DNA of 64,000 nucleotides from Bacteroidota bacterium. GTDB taxonomy: Bacteria > Bacteroidota > Bacteroidia > Flavobacteriales_D > Sanyastnellaceae. The stretch spans positions 8,187 to 72,186 of the forward strand of contig NVXE01000004.1 in assembly GCA_002746975.1 (NCBI GenBank), in the 5' to 3' direction. This document shows positions 60,164 through 64,000 of the stretch, in pieces. The translations under genes were made by a program, and so were the position numbers. Within the stretch, counting starts at the first letter, position 1; every line of letters starts with the position of its first letter. The notes below the pieces were generated by a model. The model was given only the letters and a program-made list of their open reading frames with translations, had not been told where the DNA came from and did not search any database.

Positions 60164-61483
60164 ATGAGATTTTTACTATCTTCTATACTAGCTTTCGTAA
60201 TATCCTTTTCTACGTTAGCACAGCAAACACCCGCTCCTCCACAATCCCGCTCCAAACTTATCCTTGGAGGTACCGCCCATCTCGGAACGGGAGACGCTAT
60301 TGAGGATGCGGCTATAGGATTCAGAAATGGAAAAATCGACTTCGTGGGGCATTCTTTCCAGGCAGATAAAAGCAAGTACGACGATATTATAGACGCAACG
60401 GGTCATGAAATATATCCTGGCTTTATAGTCACCAACTCCACTCTGGGCCTTCAAGAAATTGGAGCCGTTCGCGCCACTCAGGATCAGTACGAGGTGGGCA
60501 CTTTCCGTCCTAATGTTAGGGCGATTATTGCATTTAATACAGATTCAGAAATAACTCCAACTGTTCGTTCAAATGGAGTTTTATTAGGCCAGATTACGCC
60601 TAGAGGGGGTGTAATTTCAGGCGCTTCCGGAATAGTACATTTCGATGGCTGGAATTGGGAAGACGCTGCGATTAAGATGGTAGATGGGATTCACTTGAAT
60701 TGGCCTTCGACACATCATAAGCACTGGGTAGATGGGAAGGCCGATATTAGAAAGCGCAAAACATACGAACAGCAAAAACACGAAATTGAACGTTACTTTT
60801 CGGAAGCTCAAGCATACGCACTTGCCTATCCTTCAGTTTCAAGCTCTACTTCTGTAATGGATGTCAAGCACGAAGCTATGCGAGGTCTATTCAACGGATC
60901 TCTTGCGTTGTATGTTCATGCACGCGACGTTAGAGCGATCACGGAAGCGGTCCACTTCAAACGCGAAATGGGAATACAACGCCTCGTTATAGTAGGCGGA
61001 TACGATGCTTATCTCGTAGGCGATATTCTACGTGAAAATAACGTCAGCGTACTTCTCAAGAGTGTTCACAGCCTACCCCGATTCGCCGAAGACGACATCG
61101 ACCTCCCATATCGCCTCCCAAAACTTCTATCCGATGAAGGAGTAGTATTTGCGCTCCAGGTCGATGACGGTATGTCAGAGATGAATTCTCGTAACCTACC
61201 ATTCTATGCTGGCACCGCTCGTAAGTACGGCCTCACCGAAGAGCAGGCGATAATGTCGCTCACCCGTAACCCAGCTAGAATCCTCGGTATAGACGACTTT
61301 TGTGGAACCATTGAAAATGGCAAGGACGCTACGTTATTTATCTCGTCTGGAGATGCCCTAGACGTTCGCACTAACGCCCTTACGCACGCCTTCATTCAAG
61401 GACGATCCATAGACCTAGATAATCGTCAACGAGAGCTATACCGGAAGTTCCAAACCAAATACGGCAACGAGTTACTCGACTAA
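60164..61483 (+). CDS. Secreted amidohydrolase-like protein, metal motif missing
   Basis: The 439-residue protein has a signal peptide (cleavage near LAQ, residue 23) and the amidohydrolase beginning IDATGHEIYPGFIVTNSTLGL. The HxH that should follow PGFI is absent. The C-terminal amidohydrolase signature is intact (YGLTEEQAIMSLTRNPARILGI near 350-371, then IENGKDATLFI). It is co-transcribed with the 1060-residue gene and may be its non-catalytic partner, with the two encoding a pair often seen adjacent in Bacteroidota. Function unknown. Confidence 0.82.
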   Translation: MRFLLSSILAFVISFSTLAQQTPAPPQSRSKLILGGTAHLGTGDAIEDAAIGFRNGKIDFVGHSFQADKSKYDDIIDATGHEIYPGFIVTNSTLGLQEIGAVRATQDQYEVGTFRPNVRAIIAFNTDSEITPTVRSNGVLLGQITPRGGVISGASGIVHFDGWNWEDAAIKMVDGIHLNWPSTHHKHWVDGKADIRKRKTYEQQKHEIERYFSEAQAYALAYPSVSSSTSVMDVKHEAMRGLFNGSLALYVHARDVRAITEAVHFKREMGIQRLVIVGGYDAYLVGDILRENNVSVLLKSVHSLPRFAEDDIDLPYRLPKLLSDEGVVFALQVDDGMSEMNSRNLPFYAGTARKYGLTEEQAIMSLTRNPARILGIDDFCGTIENGKDATLFISSGDALDVRTNALTHAFIQGRSIDLDNRQRELYRKFQTKYGNELLD

Positions 61484-61522
61484 CCCCTCCCATCGATCAT
61501 CGAGCGAAGCGAGGTAATCCCC

Positions 61523-61538
61523 CACAAGTATACTTGTG
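61523..61538. repeat. Perfect 16-base palindrome in the island's left flank
   Basis: CACAAGTATACTTGTG reads the same on both strands. It lies 40 bases after the amidohydrolase stop, in the otherwise featureless 249-base gap before the Fic gene. A second dyad, GACACT...AGTGTC, spans 61538-61560. Either may be a weak terminator, a protein site or a trace of integration. Confidence 0.5.
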
Positions 61539-61646
61539 ACACTCGAATGTGAAAAGTGTCCATTACTCTTAGAGTTTTATCCTCAACTTTGACTAGCTAC
61601 TTATATTTAATAGCGATATATCACCTGTTAATCAGCATGGTAGTCT

Positions 61647-61654
61647 TATATTTG
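61647..61654 (+). promoter_or_regulatory. Promoter -7 box of the Fic gene
   Basis: TATATTTG is a full match to TAnnTTTG. The predicted start point, about 12 bases on, falls at 61659, the first base of the core of the first 24-base repeat. The -33 region is weak (CCTG at 61624). The transcript would therefore have a leader of about 74 bases made up of the three repeats. Confidence 0.65.
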
Positions 61655-61726
61655 CTCTAAAAGATAATATACGCACGTCATCAAAAGATAATATGAGCAC
61701 GGCTCTAAAAAATAATATACCCACAT
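61655..61726 (+). repeat. Three tandem 24-base repeats in the Fic leader
   Basis: Three units of exactly 24 bases run without gaps (61655-61678, 61679-61702, 61703-61726). Each contains a core AAAARATAATATNNSCAC at 61659, 61683 and 61707. Units 1 and 3 also share the lead CTCT. They end 6 bases before the ATG. The strict period, about two and a quarter helical turns, and the position across the predicted start site suggest a cooperative operator, possibly for the gene's own N-terminal winged helix. Confidence 0.8.
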
Positions 61727-61732
61727 GTAATC

Positions 61733-63280
61733 ATGGCAACACCTGGAGAAAAATTAGCAGCATCATTAGAAAAGCTACAAGAGCTTCAAGATAAGGATGT
61801 AGTGGGGATAAAGGCTGATGACTTATCTAGAGTACACAGGGAAAGGTTAATTACAAATGGATTTATACGTGAAGTAATTAGAGGTTGGTACATATCTGCT
61901 CCTCATGATGAAAAGCAAGGAGACAGTACTTCTTGGTATACTTCTTATTGGAAATTTTGCTCAAGGTACTTAGAGGATAGGTATGGAGAAGATTACAATG
62001 TGTCAGTTGAACAATCCTTATTAATTCATGCAGGGAATAATGCAGTACCACATCAATTAATTATTCGATCGTCAAAAGGAAATAACAGGCCTGTACAACT
62101 ACTCTTCAATACATCAATATTTGTAATGAAGTCTCCAGTTCAAAATGAATCGAATATTGAAATTAAAGAAAATGTTAGAGTAGTAAAACTAGCTGCCTCA
62201 ATTATACATTGTCACCCATCAATGTATAGGTCAAATGCTACAGATGTTAGGGCGTCCTTAATGCTAATTAAGGATGCTTCAGAACTATTAGAGATTTTGT
62301 TAGAGGGAGGACACTCTACAATTGCAGGTCGATTAATTGGAGCATATAGAAATTTGGGACAAGAAAAAATAGCTTCAGGTATTTATAAAACTATGAAGTC
62401 AGCAGGATATGATGTTAGAGAAACAGATCCTTTTGAAGAAGAAACTCCAATTCTATTAAATAGTAGGGAGCCTTCTCCTTATGTAAACAGAATTAGGTTA
62501 ATGTGGCATGAAATGCGAAAAGAGGTAATAGAAGCCTTTCCTGAAGCACCAAAATCAGACATTAACGTTGGTTCTTATATGACAGACATAGAAGAATTGT
62601 ACCTCACAGATGCATATCATTCATTATCTATTGAAAAATATATAGTATCCCCAGAATTAATTGAGCGTGTTAGGTCAGGTTCTTGGGATGCAAAAGAAAA
62701 TGAAGCAGATAGAAAACAAAAAGACGCAATGGCAGCTAGAGGGTACTGGCAAGCATTTATTGTAGTGAAATCGAGTATTAAACAAATATTATCAGGAGAA
62801 AATGCCGGAACTGTAGTTGATAGAGAACTTGGAGATTGGTATAGAGAATTATTTGCTCCTAGTGTAAGTGCAGGTTTGATAAAGCCATCTGATTTGGCTG
62901 GTTATAGAAATGCTCAGGTTTATATAGGTCATTCTAAACATACACCAATTAATAAAGATGGAGTAAGAGATGTAATGCCATTACTCTTTGAGCTTTTACG
63001 GGAAGAAAAGGAGGCTAGTGTTAGAGCGGTACTAGGACATTTTGTGTTTGTCTACACACATCCGTATATGGATGGAAATGGTAGAATTGCTAGATTCTTA
63101 ATGAATGCTATGTTAGCCTCTGGAGGCTACCCTTGGACTGTAATTCCTTTGGAACAACGAGATAATTATATGGAAGCACTTGAATCTGCAAGTGTAGAAC
63201 AAGACATCAGTAAATTTGCAAAATTCTTAGCTTGGCTTGTGACTGAAGGATTAAAAGGTAAGCCTGTAGCAAAATTATAG
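61733..63280 (+). CDS. Fic-domain protein with winged-helix-like N-terminus
   Basis: Fic enzymes usually transfer AMP from ATP to a hydroxyl of a target protein. The 515-residue protein has the complete catalytic motif HPYMDGNGRIAR at 443-454. Before it, at 297-301, SLSIE fits the inhibitory (S/T)xxxE pattern of self-restrained class II Fic proteins, though Lys302 replaces the usual Gly/Asn. The N-terminal 115 residues look like a winged-helix domain of the AbiEi antitoxin type (GFIREVIRGWYIS). The gene is visibly more AT-rich than its neighbours and is flanked by a repeat array and a transposase scar, so horizontal transfer is likely. No separate antitoxin gene is present. Confidence 0.9.
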   Translation: MATPGEKLAASLEKLQELQDKDVVGIKADDLSRVHRERLITNGFIREVIRGWYISAPHDEKQGDSTSWYTSYWKFCSRYLEDRYGEDYNVSVEQSLLIHAGNNAVPHQLIIRSSKGNNRPVQLLFNTSIFVMKSPVQNESNIEIKENVRVVKLAASIIHCHPSMYRSNATDVRASLMLIKDASELLEILLEGGHSTIAGRLIGAYRNLGQEKIASGIYKTMKSAGYDVRETDPFEEETPILLNSREPSPYVNRIRLMWHEMRKEVIEAFPEAPKSDINVGSYMTDIEELYLTDAYHSLSIEKYIVSPELIERVRSGSWDAKENEADRKQKDAMAARGYWQAFIVVKSSIKQILSGENAGTVVDRELGDWYRELFAPSVSAGLIKPSDLAGYRNAQVYIGHSKHTPINKDGVRDVMPLLFELLREEKEASVRAVLGHFVFVYTHPYMDGNGRIARFLMNAMLASGGYPWTVIPLEQRDNYMEALESASVEQDISKFAKFLAWLVTEGLKGKPVAKL

Positions 63281-63355
63281 CGTGTTATTGTATAATACTT
63301 ATCCTCCACATAAGTCGTCAGCATAAGTTGGACGTCCCCCCATATTTAGAACATC

Positions 63356-63427
63356 CTAAAGTAGAATTTCGGCGGTTATTAATTGCTGATTGAACACTTC
63401 ATCGGGAGTTAAATCATTAAGGAAGGT
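63356..63427 (-). pseudogene. Transposase C-terminal remnant
   Basis: On the minus strand a 23-codon open stretch ends in TAG and encodes FLNDLTPDEVFNQQLITAE followed by ILL. The LTPDEVFNQ pattern is typical of the C-terminus of IS3/IS30-type transposases with an rve domain. A TGA stands just upstream of it, and the trpS gene begins 6 bases on, so only this scrap remains. It marks the right border of the accessory island. The rest of the 152-base gap (63281-63432) holds nothing I can identify. Confidence 0.55.
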
Positions 63428-63432
63428 TCAGT

Positions 63433-64000
63433 TTAGTAGCCGATTTTTGAACGGACTCGTGATAGGACGTCTGAAGCGACAACTCGAGCGCGGGCGGAGC
63501 CCTGCGCGAGGGCGAAATCGATCTCTTCTCGATTCGCCATTAGCTCGTTAAAGCGCGAGCGTTCGGAGGCGTAACCGTCCACGATAGCTTCGAGAAGAGC
63601 TTTCTTTGCGTGGCCCCAACCATATCCTCCTGCTCGTAGCGCGTTCGCCATTTCTAGGGCGTCATTTTCGGAAGAGACGAGCTTGAAAAGGTTGTAAACA
63701 ACAGATGAGTTGGGATTTTTAGGGTCTTCAAGGGGTGTTGCATCGGTGATTATTTCCTTATTGATCACCTTTTTAAGCGTCTTAGGATCGTCGAAGATAT
63801 TGATGGTATTGCCCTGTGACTTAGACATCTTTCCTCCATTAGTTCCAGGAACGTACATAGTGGATTCTCGTGTTAATACCTCTGGAAGGACGAAGGTTTC
63901 TCCAAACTTATGATTGAACCTGGAGGCGACATCGCGGGTCATTTCTAGATGTTGCATTTGGTCTTTACCTACGGGAACCTTCTCTGCATCGTAAAGTAAA
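63433..64000 (-). CDS. trpS: Tryptophanyl-tRNA synthetase (5' part beyond window)
   Basis: It charges tRNA-Trp. The gene runs off the right edge; 189 C-terminal residues are visible, from LLYDAEKVPVGKDQMQHLE to the stop at 63433. The KMSKSQGN catalytic loop lies in NGGKMSKSQGNTI, and the C-terminal helical domain ends SRVRSKIGY. The ATG at 63957 is internal and not the start, because the frame stays open and homologous upstream. Identification is firm. Confidence 0.96.
   Translation of the reverse strand, partial: LLYDAEKVPVGKDQMQHLEMTRDVASRFNHKFGETFVLPEVLTRESTMYVPGTNGGKMSKSQGNTINIFDDPKTLKKVINKEIITDATPLEDPKNPNSSVVYNLFKLVSSENDALEMANALRAGGYGWGHAKKALLEAIVDGYASERSRFNELMANREEIDFALAQGSARARVVASDVLSRVRSKIGY

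Noticed and set aside
61655-61726. Possible CRISPR-like repeats
   Set aside because: The three units are directly adjacent with no spacers and no cas genes; an operator array fits better.

Overview
The window is a chromosomal stretch of a Bacteroidota bacterium, most likely a marine or aquatic member of the Flavobacteriales. I infer this from type IX secretion (T9SS) sorting domains of types A and B, promoters of the TAnnTTTG type, SUF genes in the order A-B-C-D-S, a DUF3098 gene beside ftsX, a TonB-dependent receptor, and DUF59 and Nfu genes. Gene density is very high, no gap exceeds 300 bases, and I saw no rRNA, tRNA or CRISPR array.

Layout: 1-2.8 kb holds alr (cut by the left edge), tdk and a lipoprotein/outer-membrane protein pair. 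2.9-7.0 kb is the conserved translation block rplM-rpsI, rpsB-tsf, pyrH-frr. 7.0-10.0 kb is the minus-strand group lysS-DUF59-dxr. 10.1-18.9 kb carries a TonB receptor, a sugar-phosphate isomerase, lipB, a serine hydrolase, an orphan LytTR regulator, rlmN and lepA. 19-25.4 kb has a giant T9SS cargo protein, radA, rsmI and a conserved unknown gene. 25.5-30.5 kb is an envelope group, ftsX-DUF3098-uppP-lipoprotein-AsmA. 30.6-41.9 kb is sulfur and Fe-S biology: sufABCDS, a Crp/Fnr-type regulator fused to the end of that operon, three rhodaneses, a secreted multicopper oxidase, another T9SS protein and sufE. 41.9-48.2 kb has a flippase, a sulfotransferase, an M23 peptidase, tryptophan 2,3-dioxygenase with a RidA-family deaminase, and an aminopeptidase P. 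48.3-61.5 kb is secreted and surface proteins (T9SS cargo, DUF1800, DUF1501, a dockerin metalloprotease, two amidohydrolase-like genes) plus nfu. 61.5-63.4 kb is an AT-rich accessory island with a Fic-domain gene. The right edge cuts trpS.

Three things stand out. First, the Fic gene joins a predicted winged-helix N-terminus to a complete Fic catalytic motif, and three 24-base tandem repeats fill its leader from the predicted transcription start to the ATG. A transposase scar lies just downstream. It looks like a self-regulated, horizontally acquired toxin or effector. Second, ten genes have a TAnnTTTG-like box exactly 12 bases before the start codon, which predicts leaderless mRNAs. Two of these promoters lie back to back in a 25-base divergent gap. 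Third, the regulator at the end of the suf operon has only three cysteines, clustered where a Crp protein would bind cAMP. Matching GTAAC-N4-GTKAC sites precede both rhodanese units, suggesting a local sulfur-responsive circuit.

All assignments were made by reading the sequence, without database searches.
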